Under the pieces are notes generated by a model that saw nothing but the letters and a program-made list of their open reading frames with translations, was not told the origin of the DNA and searched no databases. Both the position numbers and the translations under genes were made by a program. A stretch of 64,000 nt of DNA from Burkholderiaceae bacterium (GTDB lineage: Bacteria; Pseudomonadota; Gammaproteobacteria; Burkholderiales; Burkholderiaceae_B), in assembly GCA_030728985.1 (NCBI GenBank), contig JANQYI010000012.1:124001-188000 (forward strand), in the 5' to 3' direction. How positions within the stretch are numbered: the stretch's first letter is position 1; every line of letters begins with the position of its first letter. Positions 8,674 to 16,866 of this stretch are shown here, in pieces.

Positions 8674-9546
8674 ATGATGAAATTCACAAAACTTATAAGA
8701 AAACTTATATCGAATGAGGATTTAAATTTTTTATTGACCAACAGAATTCCGCGTCATGCTCTGACATTGTGGATGGGATGGTTTAGCAAAATTGAAGTCC
8801 CTTGGATCAAGAGTCTTTCTATTTATGTTTGGCGTATCTTTACGGACCTAGACCTAACCGAAGCAAAAAAGACGTCGTTCAAAAGTTTGCATGACTGTTT
8901 TACGCGAGAGTTGCGCGAGGGTGCTCGAGTGATTGATCAAAATCTAGATTGTTTGACCAGTCCATGCGATGGCATTGTTGGAGAGTGTGGCACCATCACC
9001 GATGGACAGGTCTTTCAAGCAAAAGGATTTCCATATCAAATTTCCGAGTTGATGGGTGACCAAGTCAACCCACGTTGTTTAGAAGGTGGTGTGTATGTGA
9101 CCTTGCGCCTCACTTCTGCCATGTATCATCGATTTCACGCCCCTTATGCAGGGGAAATCGACCGCGTTGTCTATCACTCTGGAGATACGTGGAATGTCAA
9201 TCCGATCGCTTTGCGTCGTATTGAAAAGTTGTTCTGTATGAACGAGCGGGCCATGTTGTCGATGTCGATTTCGCCACATCGACATCGAATTTATCTTGTT
9301 CCTGTCGCTGCTATTTTGGTCGCGAGCCTTCGCATACATGGTCTTAACGTCTTGTTAAACAGTGCCTATCGCGGCCGTCGCGTGATCGACTGTGATTTAG
9401 CATTTAATAAGGGTCAAGAAATTGGTTGGTTCGAGCATGGATCAACCATCATCGTTTTCGCGCCAAAAGGCTTTGTTCTTGCGCCTGGTGTGACCTGTGG
9501 TTCAAAAGTAAAAATGGGTACCGCCTTGATCAAGCTGCCTGGCTGA
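8674..9546 (+). CDS. psd: Phosphatidylserine decarboxylase, Psd
   Basis: A 290-residue pyruvoyl-dependent decarboxylase that turns phosphatidylserine into phosphatidylethanolamine at the inner membrane. FTRELREGARVID (76-88), the catalytic D99 in SPCDG, H155 in YHRFHAP and the self-cleavage site HGST (255-258, serine 257 becoming the pyruvoyl group) are all present. The residue before GST is histidine, where E. coli has leucine. Its start is only about 40 bases from the divergent aminotransferase start. Its location among lipid and Pho genes instead of housekeeping neighbours suggests either a starvation role or a paralogue acting on another headgroup. It overlaps the convergent acyltransferase gene by 17 bases. 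Confidence 0.9.
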   Translation: MMKFTKLIRKLISNEDLNFLLTNRIPRHALTLWMGWFSKIEVPWIKSLSIYVWRIFTDLDLTEAKKTSFKSLHDCFTRELREGARVIDQNLDCLTSPCDGIVGECGTITDGQVFQAKGFPYQISELMGDQVNPRCLEGGVYVTLRLTSAMYHRFHAPYAGEIDRVVYHSGDTWNVNPIALRRIEKLFCMNERAMLSMSISPHRHRIYLVPVAAILVASLRIHGLNVLLNSAYRGRRVIDCDLAFNKGQEIGWFEHGSTIIVFAPKGFVLAPGVTCGSKVKMGTALIKLPG

Positions 9547-10330
9547 ATTCAGGGAGCTCAAACCCTAGTCGTTGCTTGTAGCGCGCATTGATTTCAGATA
9601 CGGTGAGCAGCATAGGGAAGTCTGCGGTATTGAAGTCAGGGTCCCACGCAGGCTGTCCACAGACTTTCACTCCAATTTTTAGATAACCTGCAATCAGCGC
9701 AGGGATATTTGCAGGAAGCTGTGGGTTCACATGTTCTACGGGGTAGGGATGGAGAGGGCTGACTGTCAAGCCACCTTGTTGATCCACGAGTCCTCGCACA
9801 CTTCGCCAGACCTCTGCGGCGGTGACGCCATCGTCGCGTAAGCTCACGCTCGCACAACCCAGCACGTAGCGATAATGATTTTTTCTGACTAAAGCGGACA
9901 AGCCTGACCAAAGCAACATGAGTGTAGGACCGCTGCGATAATCTACATCAATGCAGGCTCGACCAAATTCTACCGTTTGGTGACGAATGGACTGAAGGCC
10001 GGAAAGATCGAATTCTGATTCGGAGTAAAAGCCCCCTGCAAGGATCGCTTGCTCGGGTCTCAGTATTCGGTACGTTCCCACTACTTTTTTGTTTGCCTGA
10101 TCATGAACAAGTAGATGATCGCAATATTGATCAAATCTGTCCTCGTCGAGGCCGGGTGCTTGAGAATTGAAGTGGATTCCAAACTCTTGGCTAAAGACAG
10201 TATGTCGTAAGCGTTGTGCTAATTTAATTTCTTTTTTTGAGGTGGCTAGGCTAACCTTTAAGTGCTGTTTAGATTTTCTCTTTTGTTTGTACGCGCAATA
10301 TTCTGGTTGTTCGGGGACTAGGATCAGCAT
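9530..10330 (-). CDS. OlsB-like N-acyltransferase (GNAT fold)
   Basis: A 266-residue protein of the ornithine N-acyltransferase/hemolysin-like GNAT family. Family features include LRHTVFSQEFG near residue 43, CDHLLVHDQ, VVGTYRIL near 88, and VEFGRACIDVDYRSGP near 124. OlsB acylates the alpha-amino group of ornithine with a 3-hydroxyacyl chain from acyl carrier protein, the first step to phosphorus-free ornithine lipids. No olsA partner is visible nearby, so the second acyl transfer must come from elsewhere or the product differs. A GGAG lies about 10 bases before the ATG. It is divergent from phoX with a Pho-box-like site about 44 bases upstream. Confidence 0.8.
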   Translation of the reverse strand: MLILVPEQPEYCAYKQKRKSKQHLKVSLATSKKEIKLAQRLRHTVFSQEFGIHFNSQAPGLDEDRFDQYCDHLLVHDQANKKVVGTYRILRPEQAILAGGFYSESEFDLSGLQSIRHQTVEFGRACIDVDYRSGPTLMLLWSGLSALVRKNHYRYVLGCASVSLRDDGVTAAEVWRSVRGLVDQQGGLTVSPLHPYPVEHVNPQLPANIPALIAGYLKIGVKVCGQPAWDPDFNTADFPMLLTVSEINARYKQRLGFELPEFSQAA

Positions 10331-10373
10331 TATCTTTGATCTCCGTGGAGTTTAGATATGTTGAAATATATCT

Positions 10374-10391
10374 GTGTCAACTGTGTGACGA
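10374..10391 (-). promoter_or_regulatory. Candidate Pho box for the olsB-like gene
   Basis: On the minus strand TCGTCAC ACAG TTGACAC has 7-4-7 spacing, each half matching CTGTCAC at 5 of 7. It lies 44 bases before the acyltransferase start, in the intergenic region shared with phoX. Confidence 0.4.
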
Positions 10392-10415
10392 TTTAATGAA
10401 TAATTCATGACAACG

Positions 10416-10433
10416 CTGTCACGGTCGCGTCAT
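10416..10433 (+). promoter_or_regulatory. Candidate Pho box for phoX
   Basis: CTGTCAC GGTC GCGTCAT has 7-4-7 spacing; the first half is essentially consensus and the second matches 5 of 7. It ends 62 bases before the phoX start, a usual distance for a PhoB-activated promoter. Confidence 0.5.
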
Positions 10434-10495
10434 GTTTATTGCGTCAACTAATGCTTAATCGTGTCTAATCCGAGACGCGTTCAGCATGGGTTTTA

Positions 10496-12715
10496 ATGAT
10501 GAAAAAGACTCTCTCAAGTGAATGCTTTCAGTCGATTATTCAGCGTACTCTCGCGAGTCCATCCCGTCGAAATGTGCTGAGAGGTGGCGTAGGATTAAGT
10601 TTGCTTGGCTTGATGCCTGGAGCCTTGCAGAGTGCGTTGGCAACACCTCAGGCGAAGCCCTCCGGTTCGCCACTTAGCTTCGATGCAGTCGGTAAAAGTC
10701 TGTTGGATGGCGTGCAATTGCCTGATGGTTACCGTTACACCATTTTGCATGCGACCGGTGACCCTCTGCAGGCAGGACTCTCGGAATATTCAAACGCAGG
10801 AACTGAGACAGACGACTGGTCTGGCCGGATCGGCGATCACCACGATGGCATGGCACTTTTTTACATCGATGCCGAGGGGAGATATTCGGAACAAGCGACT
10901 GATCGTGCAGTGTTGTGCGTTAACCATGAAAGCTCTGCAGACGCTCATTTTTTGCATCCTCGAGGTCAAACCTCTGCAGGTGTGAACGGTAAAAAGTTCA
11001 ATCAGTTTGGCCAATGGGATTTGGGTAAGCGACCTCAACTTGAGGTACTGAAAGAAATGAATCTGCATGGTGTCTCCGTTGTTGAACTTTCGCGCAAAGG
11101 TGATCAATGGGTTTACCGGATGGATTCGCCCCTGAACCGTCGTCTTACACCAGAGTCGCCGATGCTGTTTGGTGCGCCTGCCGCACACCTCAATGATATG
11201 AATGCCTTCATGAAAACTGTATTCGATCCGAGTGGGCGCTCTGGTCGTGGCACACTGAATAATTGTGGTCATGGAATAACGCCTTGGGGCACCTACCTGA
11301 CCTGCGAGGAAAATTGGGCGCGCTATTTTCAAATCAGTGCGAACTCTGCAACGATTGGGCCCAAACAAGTGGCTGCGTTCAAACGCTATGGCGTCGCCTC
11401 GCAACCCTTAAAAGGCGATCTTAAAAAAGGTTTTAGTCAAGGTTGGCATACGGTTTCTGACCAAGATCATCGTTTCTCCCGATGGAATCTGGCGGTATTG
11501 AAGTCCGCACCTGAGGCTGATTTCCGTCAAGAAGCGAATACTTTTGGTTTTAACGTCGAGATGGATCCGGTAGAGCCGACATCGGTATCCGTGAAGCGCA
11601 CAGCCATGGGGCGCTTCGCTCATGAGGCAGCTGTCTGTAGTAAGCCGGTCGCTGGTGAGCCTTTGGCATTCTATATGGGTTGTGACTCGCGCAATGAATA
11701 CATTTACAAGTTTGTGACGGATGCCGTGTGGAATCCAAGCGATATTGGCGGTGGGATCAGGGCTGGGGACAAGTATTTGAATGAAGGGCGCTTGTATGCT
11801 GCTCGTTTTAATCCGGATGGTTCGGGAGATTGGCTTGAACTCAATATTCAAGACCCCAAGATCAGAGGTTTCGATGCCTATCGGTTTGCCAATCAAGCCG
11901 ACGTTTTAGTGCATGCAAGATTTGCCGCCGATGCCTTGGGGGCTACGCCTATGGATCGCCCTGAATGGGCGGCGGTGAACCCTCGTAATGGGGAGGTGTA
12001 TTTCACGCTCACGAATAATAACGCGGTCAATCGTACTCCTGCTCGTATCAATGCGGCGAACCCCCGAGCTTATGTGGATCCGGATGGGAAAAAGAGGTCA
12101 GGTAACCCGCATGGACACATTATTCGATTTCGAGAGCAGGATGGACTTGCTCATTCGCACGACTTTAAGTGGGATATCTTTTTGTTCGGTGCCGAAGAGG
12201 ACGATCCGCGCTCGAATCTTTCGGGCCTCACGGCTAAAAATTCCTTCTCATCGCCGGATGGTCTTTGGTTTAGTCAAGCGACGGGTATTTGTTGGATTCA
12301 GACCGATGATGGCGCGATGACAGACGAAAGCAATTGCATGATGTTGGCTGCGATTCCTGGCGAGTTGGGTGATGGAGGGCCATTGACGGTGAAAAATGCC
12401 ATGCAGGTCGGTGGTGAGATTGCTGAAGGCTCACAGGACACATTTATCGGTGCGACCTTAGGGGAGGCCCGCTTAAAGCGATTTTTGGTGGCGCCTCGAG
12501 GGGCTGAAGTGACGGGTTTGGCCGAATCGGCCGACGGCAAGATTCTTTTTGTTAACATCCAGCATCCCGGTGAAAAAACGCCGCCTTTGGGTTCGGCTCC
12601 GCAGTATTCTCTCGAGAGTGCTTGGCCCGGTAATCAAGGCTACGGGCAGCCAGGGCGCCCTAGATCCGCTACGATCATGATTCAGCGAGAGGACGGAGGG
12701 GTGGTTGGGCTCTAG
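10496..12715 (+). CDS. phoX: PhoX-family alkaline phosphatase
   Basis: A 739-residue secreted phosphatase of the DUF839/PhoX family. The N-terminus carries a twin-arginine signal (PSRRNVLRGGVGLSLLG, about 23-39), so it is exported folded with its metals. Body motifs include the DHHDGMALFYID region, VLCVNHESS, NNCGHGITPWGTYLTCEENW and FAHEAA, which fit the Fe/Ca-binding propeller. PhoX releases phosphate from many organic phosphomonoesters outside the cytoplasm. Two ATGs in tandem (10496 and 10499) are equivalent starts. A Pho-box-like site precedes it and phoU follows about 100 bases downstream, so it belongs to the Pho regulon. Confidence 0.93.
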   Translation: MMKKTLSSECFQSIIQRTLASPSRRNVLRGGVGLSLLGLMPGALQSALATPQAKPSGSPLSFDAVGKSLLDGVQLPDGYRYTILHATGDPLQAGLSEYSNAGTETDDWSGRIGDHHDGMALFYIDAEGRYSEQATDRAVLCVNHESSADAHFLHPRGQTSAGVNGKKFNQFGQWDLGKRPQLEVLKEMNLHGVSVVELSRKGDQWVYRMDSPLNRRLTPESPMLFGAPAAHLNDMNAFMKTVFDPSGRSGRGTLNNCGHGITPWGTYLTCEENWARYFQISANSATIGPKQVAAFKRYGVASQPLKGDLKKGFSQGWHTVSDQDHRFSRWNLAVLKSAPEADFRQEANTFGFNVEMDPVEPTSVSVKRTAMGRFAHEAAVCSKPVAGEPLAFYMGCDSRNEYIYKFVTDAVWNPSDIGGGIRAGDKYLNEGRLYAARFNPDGSGDWLELNIQDPKIRGFDAYRFANQADVLVHARFAADALGATPMDRPEWAAVNPRNGEVYFTLTNNNAVNRTPARINAANPRAYVDPDGKKRSGNPHGHIIRFREQDGLAHSHDFKWDIFLFGAEEDDPRSNLSGLTAKNSFSSPDGLWFSQATGICWIQTDDGAMTDESNCMMLAAIPGELGDGGPLTVKNAMQVGGEIAEGSQDTFIGATLGEARLKRFLVAPRGAEVTGLAESADGKILFVNIQHPGEKTPPLGSAPQYSLESAWPGNQGYGQPGRPRSATIMIQREDGGVVGL

Positions 12716-12723
12716 CGCATGAG

Positions 12724-12741
12724 TCGTCATCAAACTGAAAT
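12724..12741 (+). promoter_or_regulatory. Weak candidate Pho box upstream of phoU
   Basis: TCGTCAT CAAA CTGAAAT has 7-4-7 spacing with 5 of 7 matches in each half. It lies 78 bases before phoU, in the short gap after phoX. Confidence 0.3.
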
Positions 12742-12819
12742 ATTGGATGGTTAATGTTATACATTCATTAATGCTGGTGATTCCTTCGACACGAGCGGCT
12801 TTAGTTAACAGGAAATTTC

Positions 12820-13527
12820 ATGGCTGATAAACATCTCTCGTCGCAATTTGACTCTGATCTCAAGGCGCTTTGCAGCAGTTTGCTGGAAATGGGCGGCATG
12901 GTCGAAACCCAAATTCTGGAGGCCACTCGCGCTTTTTCAGAAATGAATGTCGAACTGTGTAAGACGGTGATTGATCGTGAAAAGTTGATCAACACGAAAG
13001 AAATCGAGATTGATTCAGCGTGTACTGAAATCATTGCCAAAAGACAGCCAACCGCCAGAGATCTCAGGTTGGTGATGGCAGTGTCCAAAGCCATTACCAA
13101 TCTCGAGCGTGCCGGTGACGAGGCTGAAAAGGTCGCCAAACGGACCCGTCGTATTATCCGTAGCGGTGCCGAACACAAAATCAATGTGGCTGAAATCATT
13201 ATTTCTGGTCAACTCGCCCTTAAACAATTGCGTCAGAGTTTGGATGCTTTCGCGCGACTTGACCGCGATGCGGCGGTTGAAATCGTCTTGGATGATCGTC
13301 AGATCGACGAGGAATTCAGGGCCTTCGTCAGAAAGCTCACGTCCTACATGACTGAAGATCCGCAAACCATCGCAACCGGGCTGGATATGTTGACGATCGC
13401 CAAGTCTATTGAGCGCATCGGAGACCATGCGAAAAATATCGCTGAATTCGTGATTTACGTCGTGGGAGGCGATGATATTCGCCACTCACCCAAGAGTGAT
13501 CTTTTGAAGCGCGCCTCCGAGGCATGA
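12820..13527 (+). CDS. phoU: Phosphate signalling protein PhoU
   Basis: A 235-residue all-helical protein with the two PhoU repeats. Each carries its metal-cluster motif: NLERAGDEAEKVA in the first half and SIERIGDHAKNIAE in the second. PhoU links the phosphate transporter to PhoR and keeps the regulon off when phosphate is plentiful. A CAGGAAA ribosome site precedes the ATG. It is followed by phoB with 7 bases between. No pstSCAB genes are next to it, which is unusual because phoU normally ends the pst operon. Confidence 0.95.
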   Translation: MADKHLSSQFDSDLKALCSSLLEMGGMVETQILEATRAFSEMNVELCKTVIDREKLINTKEIEIDSACTEIIAKRQPTARDLRLVMAVSKAITNLERAGDEAEKVAKRTRRIIRSGAEHKINVAEIIISGQLALKQLRQSLDAFARLDRDAAVEIVLDDRQIDEEFRAFVRKLTSYMTEDPQTIATGLDMLTIAKSIERIGDHAKNIAEFVIYVVGGDDIRHSPKSDLLKRASEA

Positions 13528-13534
13528 CCGAGCT

Positions 13535-14272
13535 ATGAGTCATCGTATATTGATCGTTGAAGACGAACTCTCCATTTCAGAGTTGATCGCGATCAACTTG
13601 ACCCATGCGGGTTACGAAGTACATCAAGCTTTTCAAACGGAGGAAGCGACTCTCCTAATGAAAGACAGTCCACCTGACATGATGATTTTGGACTGGATGT
13701 TGCCTGGTAAGTCTGGCGTGCAATATGCAAAAGAATTGCGTGCTAACGAACGCACCGTTGGCATTCCAATTTTGATGTTGACGGCTAAAAGTGAAGAGGC
13801 TGACAAGGTTCAGGGCTTGGACTCAGGTGCAGATGACTATATGACCAAGCCTTTTTCGACCAAGGAATTGGTCGCACGCGTCAACGCGTTGTTGCGTCGG
13901 CACAGTCGCTTACCGACCAATGAAGATTTGATGACTTTAGGCGCTCTGCGCCTGGATCCCGTTACGCATCGCGTGACGGCAGAGTGGCCGCAGTCTCCAC
14001 GTCGGGAGATCATTGTTGGACCCACGGAGTTTCGTTTGCTTCAGTTTTTGATGGGTGCTCCAGAGCGAGTGCATTCGCGCGCACAGTTGTTGGATCAGGT
14101 TTGGGGCAATGAGGTCTTTATCGAGGAACGCACGGTCGATGTCCATATTAGACGTCTGCGAGTTGCCTTGGCTGTGGCCAAATGCGATGTCTATATCGAA
14201 ACGGTGAGAGGTGTTGGGTATCGCGCTACGAGAAACCCTTCGACGCCTTTGTCTGATCTCGATCCAGCATAG
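13535..14272 (+). CDS. phoB: Phosphate regulon response regulator PhoB
   Basis: A 245-residue OmpR-family regulator. The receiver domain has the acidic pocket E9/D10, the phosphoacceptor D53 (ILDWMLPG) and the conserved lysine in MTKPFS. A C-terminal winged helix (VGPTEFRLLQFL ... ERTVDVHIRRLR ... VRGVGYRA) binds Pho boxes. It activates phosphate-starvation genes once phosphorylated by PhoR. It sits between phoU and phoR in the same direction and would act on the sites listed in this window. Confidence 0.95.
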   Translation: MSHRILIVEDELSISELIAINLTHAGYEVHQAFQTEEATLLMKDSPPDMMILDWMLPGKSGVQYAKELRANERTVGIPILMLTAKSEEADKVQGLDSGADDYMTKPFSTKELVARVNALLRRHSRLPTNEDLMTLGALRLDPVTHRVTAEWPQSPRREIIVGPTEFRLLQFLMGAPERVHSRAQLLDQVWGNEVFIEERTVDVHIRRLRVALAVAKCDVYIETVRGVGYRATRNPSTPLSDLDPA

Positions 14273-14299
14273 TTATGCGCGCGATTACGGCTTGAGACT

Positions 14300-15622
14300 A
14301 TGAAGCTTTATCTCGGCAGATTCATCGCATGGCTGGTTCTTGCCTTGACGCTTGGCTGGTTGACGAGTTTATTCGCGGGTACCTTGATCGCGCTTTGTGT
14401 GTCCTTAGCTATTCTCGCCATCCCACTCGCGATGGCCTATCACTATCTGCAAATGCTGCAGGAATTCCCTTTTCTTGACAAAGGCAAAAGCTTGCCCAAA
14501 TCTTTGGGTGCCTGGGGCGATGCTTTCGCCAAGATCGAGCGAATCGTCAAGGAGTCGCGTGCTCAAATCTTGACGCTTGAGTCGCGGCACAACCGTTTTA
14601 TCCAGGGTTTTCAAGCATCTCCCAACGGCGTGGTCATGCTCGATGATGCGTTGCATATTGAGTGGTGTAATTCAAGCGCTGAAAGTTTTTTTGGTATCAA
14701 CTTTCATAAAGATAGCCAGCAAAACATTAGTTTTTTGGTGCGTAATCCGGATTTCGTGAATTATCTTTCCATGCGTCGTTTTGAGCACCCGATCATTATT
14801 CAGAGGATGGGTTTTGCCAACGAGCTGACGATCGCGGTGCAGGTTTTCGCTTTTGGTGATAATCAACTTCTTTTGTTGGCGCAGGACGTCACGGATTTAC
14901 AAAAAACAGAGGCGATGCGACGCGACTTTGTCGCCAATGTGTCGCATGAAATTCGAACACCTTTGACCGTGCTGATCGGATTTCTCGAAACCATGCAGTC
15001 TATCGAGCTTTCTGCCGAGCAACGCAATCGATACCTTGCTTTGATGATGACGCAGTCGTCTAGGATGAAGAGCTTGGTTGAGGATTTGTTGACACTGGCC
15101 AATCTAGAGGTCAATGCAGCATTTGCGCCGAGGCAAGAGTTTGATCTCGTCGCCGAAATGGCCGGTTTGAAAATTGATGCCGAAGCCCTTTCGGCTGGAC
15201 GGCATCGGCTCGTTTTTGAGATGCTGACCGATGCTGCTTTGTATGGGGATCGGCGCGAACTTCACTCCGCTTTTAGTAATTTGATTTCCAATGCCATCCG
15301 CTACACTCCTGAGGGTGGCAAAATCACAGTGAGTTGGGGTCTGAGTCCTAGCCGCCACGGTGTTTTTTCAGTCACCGATACCGGTCCTGGTATTGATGCC
15401 GTTCACCTGCCTCGTCTGACCGAACGTTTTTATCGAGTCGACGGGAGTCGATCAAGAGATACGGGTGGAACAGGGCTAGGTCTCGCGATTGTCAAACACA
15501 TCGCGACCCGCCATAACGCTCAGCTATTGATTACAAGCACACTAGGCAAGGGCAGCACGTTTAAAATTCGGTTTGCGCCCGAGCGTTTGCTTGAGCGCGC
15601 GACGAGTTCGCCTAGTCCTTAA
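14300..15622 (+). CDS. phoR: Phosphate regulon sensor kinase PhoR
   Basis: A 440-residue histidine kinase. Two N-terminal membrane spans (about 8-28 and 28-48) have almost no periplasmic loop. A PAS domain spans about 98-200, the HisKA box FVANVSHEIRTPLTVLIG carries the phosphorylated H216, and the ATPase domain has an N box (HSAFSNLISNAIRYTPEGG), DTGPGID and GGTGLGLAIVKH. The architecture is standard for PhoR. It phosphorylates PhoB when phosphate is scarce. Confidence 0.95.
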   Translation: MKLYLGRFIAWLVLALTLGWLTSLFAGTLIALCVSLAILAIPLAMAYHYLQMLQEFPFLDKGKSLPKSLGAWGDAFAKIERIVKESRAQILTLESRHNRFIQGFQASPNGVVMLDDALHIEWCNSSAESFFGINFHKDSQQNISFLVRNPDFVNYLSMRRFEHPIIIQRMGFANELTIAVQVFAFGDNQLLLLAQDVTDLQKTEAMRRDFVANVSHEIRTPLTVLIGFLETMQSIELSAEQRNRYLALMMTQSSRMKSLVEDLLTLANLEVNAAFAPRQEFDLVAEMAGLKIDAEALSAGRHRLVFEMLTDAALYGDRRELHSAFSNLISNAIRYTPEGGKITVSWGLSPSRHGVFSVTDTGPGIDAVHLPRLTERFYRVDGSRSRDTGGTGLGLAIVKHIATRHNAQLLITSTLGKGSTFKIRFAPERLLERATSSPSP

Positions 15623-15640
15623 TGAATTTTCTTCCATAGA

Positions 15641-15830
15641 CGCTTGCAGCAAGTGGATATCCGCGTCGATATTGAGCCGGACTTATGCGTCAAGGCCGAC
15701 CAAATTGAGTCGTGCCATCATGGACTCGCACGAGGGTTCGATCAAACTTTTGACAGGGCCGGCGGGTGAAACCTTGTTTCAGGTTTCTCTGCCGGCCTAT
15801 GCACATTTAGATCATGAGTCTGATGTTTAG
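15641..15830 (+). pseudogene. Remnant of a sensor histidine kinase C-terminus
   Basis: Two short stretches in different frames look like pieces of a kinase ATPase domain. Frame one (15644-15709) reads LQQVDIRVDIEPDLCVKADQIE, like the segment before an N box. The other frame, ending at the TAG at 15828, reads MDSHEGSIKLLTGPAGETLF then QVSLP, like a kinase C-terminus. The middle is missing. The remnant lies directly after phoR and ends in the dps stop codon. It is most simply the decayed tail of a second kinase gene. Confidence 0.45.
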
Positions 15831-16357
15831 TCTTCTAAAACGCTGCGTAGCATCCAGGCGGTTTTTTCATGCACCTCCAAGCGCTGCGTCAAGAGATCTG
15901 CAGTGGGTTGATCGTTAGCTTCGCCCACGACGGGAAACAGACTGCGTGCGGTTTTCGCCGTTGCCTCTTGGGCTTTGACGAGGTAGCGCACCATTTCAGT
16001 GGCTGAAGGCACACCTTCGACTTGTTTGACGGAGGCGAGCTTTTCAAACTCTTGATAGGTACCCGGAGCGGGGTGGCCCAGCGCGCGGATGCGTTCTGCG
16101 ATCAGGTCTAATGCAGTCCATTGCTCTGTGTATTGCGCCATGAACATCTGGTGCAAGCTATTGAATTGCGGGCCGGTGACGTTCCAGTGAAAGTTGTGTG
16201 TCATCAGATACAAGGCGTAACTATCCGCCAGAAGCTTGGATAGTCCTTTGGCGATTTTGGCGCGCTCATTGGCGCTGATACCAATATCGATCATAAGTGC
16301 GCCAGCACCTTTCGCGTTGCCAGCTTTCTTTTTGGTCGAGATCCGTTTTGTTGCCAT
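15827..16357 (-). CDS. dps: Dps-family DNA-binding ferritin-like protein
   Basis: A 176-residue Dps/ferritin-like protein. A lysine-rich N-terminal tail (MATKRISTKKKAGNAKGAG) is suited to DNA binding, and the ferroxidase segment THNFHWNVTGPQF (near residue 50) plus HQMFMAQYTEQW carry the conserved H, D and E ligands. It stores iron and protects DNA in starvation and oxidative stress. I start at the ATG at 16357, which has AGGAG just upstream, rather than at an upstream in-frame codon. It stands alone, antisense to the kinase remnant. Confidence 0.92.
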   Translation of the reverse strand: MATKRISTKKKAGNAKGAGALMIDIGISANERAKIAKGLSKLLADSYALYLMTHNFHWNVTGPQFNSLHQMFMAQYTEQWTALDLIAERIRALGHPAPGTYQEFEKLASVKQVEGVPSATEMVRYLVKAQEATAKTARSLFPVVGEANDQPTADLLTQRLEVHEKTAWMLRSVLED

Positions 16358-16484
16358 GATTAAAACTCCTTTACTGTCCAAGAGAGACAGCTTAACTATA
16401 GTCCTGTTCAGAGCGGTGTGGCTTTATATTGTTTGATCACAGGCATAGGCGCAGACTAACGCGCATCGATGGGAGTGTCACGCT

Positions 16485-16859
16485 CTAATCAGAGCGAACC
16501 TTGCCTTTCAACCGCTCAAGTAATGTGGCCGACTGCGCTTGCGCTTGCTGTTCGATGCTTCGATAGAGCGCGATGACTTCGAGACCCATTGGCGTGAGAG
16601 CCGTGCCTCCGCCTTGCGCGCCACCGGTCGCCGCGACCACGACGGGTTCTGTAAAGTACTGATTCATCTGATCGACTAATAGCCAGGCGCGTCGATAAGA
16701 CATCCCTATTTTGCGTCCCGCGGCAGAAATGGAGCCAGTTTCGGCGATGGCTTCAAGGATCGCAATTTTACCGGGGCCGATAGCGACTTGATCCCCATAT
16801 TTGACTCGCAGTCGGAACTGGGCCACCACTTTATTCGATGAGGGAGGGTGTGTCGGCAT
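16485..16859 (-). CDS. ModE-like winged-helix regulator
   Basis: A 124-residue protein equal to the DNA-binding half of ModE: GKIAILEAIAETGSISAAGRKIGMSYRRAWLLVDQMN is the LysR-like helix-turn-helix, and GGAQGGGTALTPMG is a typical wing. The molybdate-binding TOBE domains of full ModE are absent, as in many short homologues. It may sense molybdate or another signal through a partner, or control its neighbour. The ATG at 16859 lies 7 bases after the flavocytochrome gene, so the two are probably co-transcribed. A small hairpin overlaps its stop codon. Confidence 0.85.
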   Translation of the reverse strand: MPTHPPSSNKVVAQFRLRVKYGDQVAIGPGKIAILEAIAETGSISAAGRKIGMSYRRAWLLVDQMNQYFTEPVVVAATGGAQGGGTALTPMGLEVIALYRSIEQQAQAQSATLLERLKGKVRSD

Positions 16860-16866
16860 TTGATGT

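Noticed and set aside
10790-11404. A 204-codon antisense frame inside phoX
   Set aside because: phoX is strongly supported on the plus strand, and the antisense translation has no family pattern or ribosome site.
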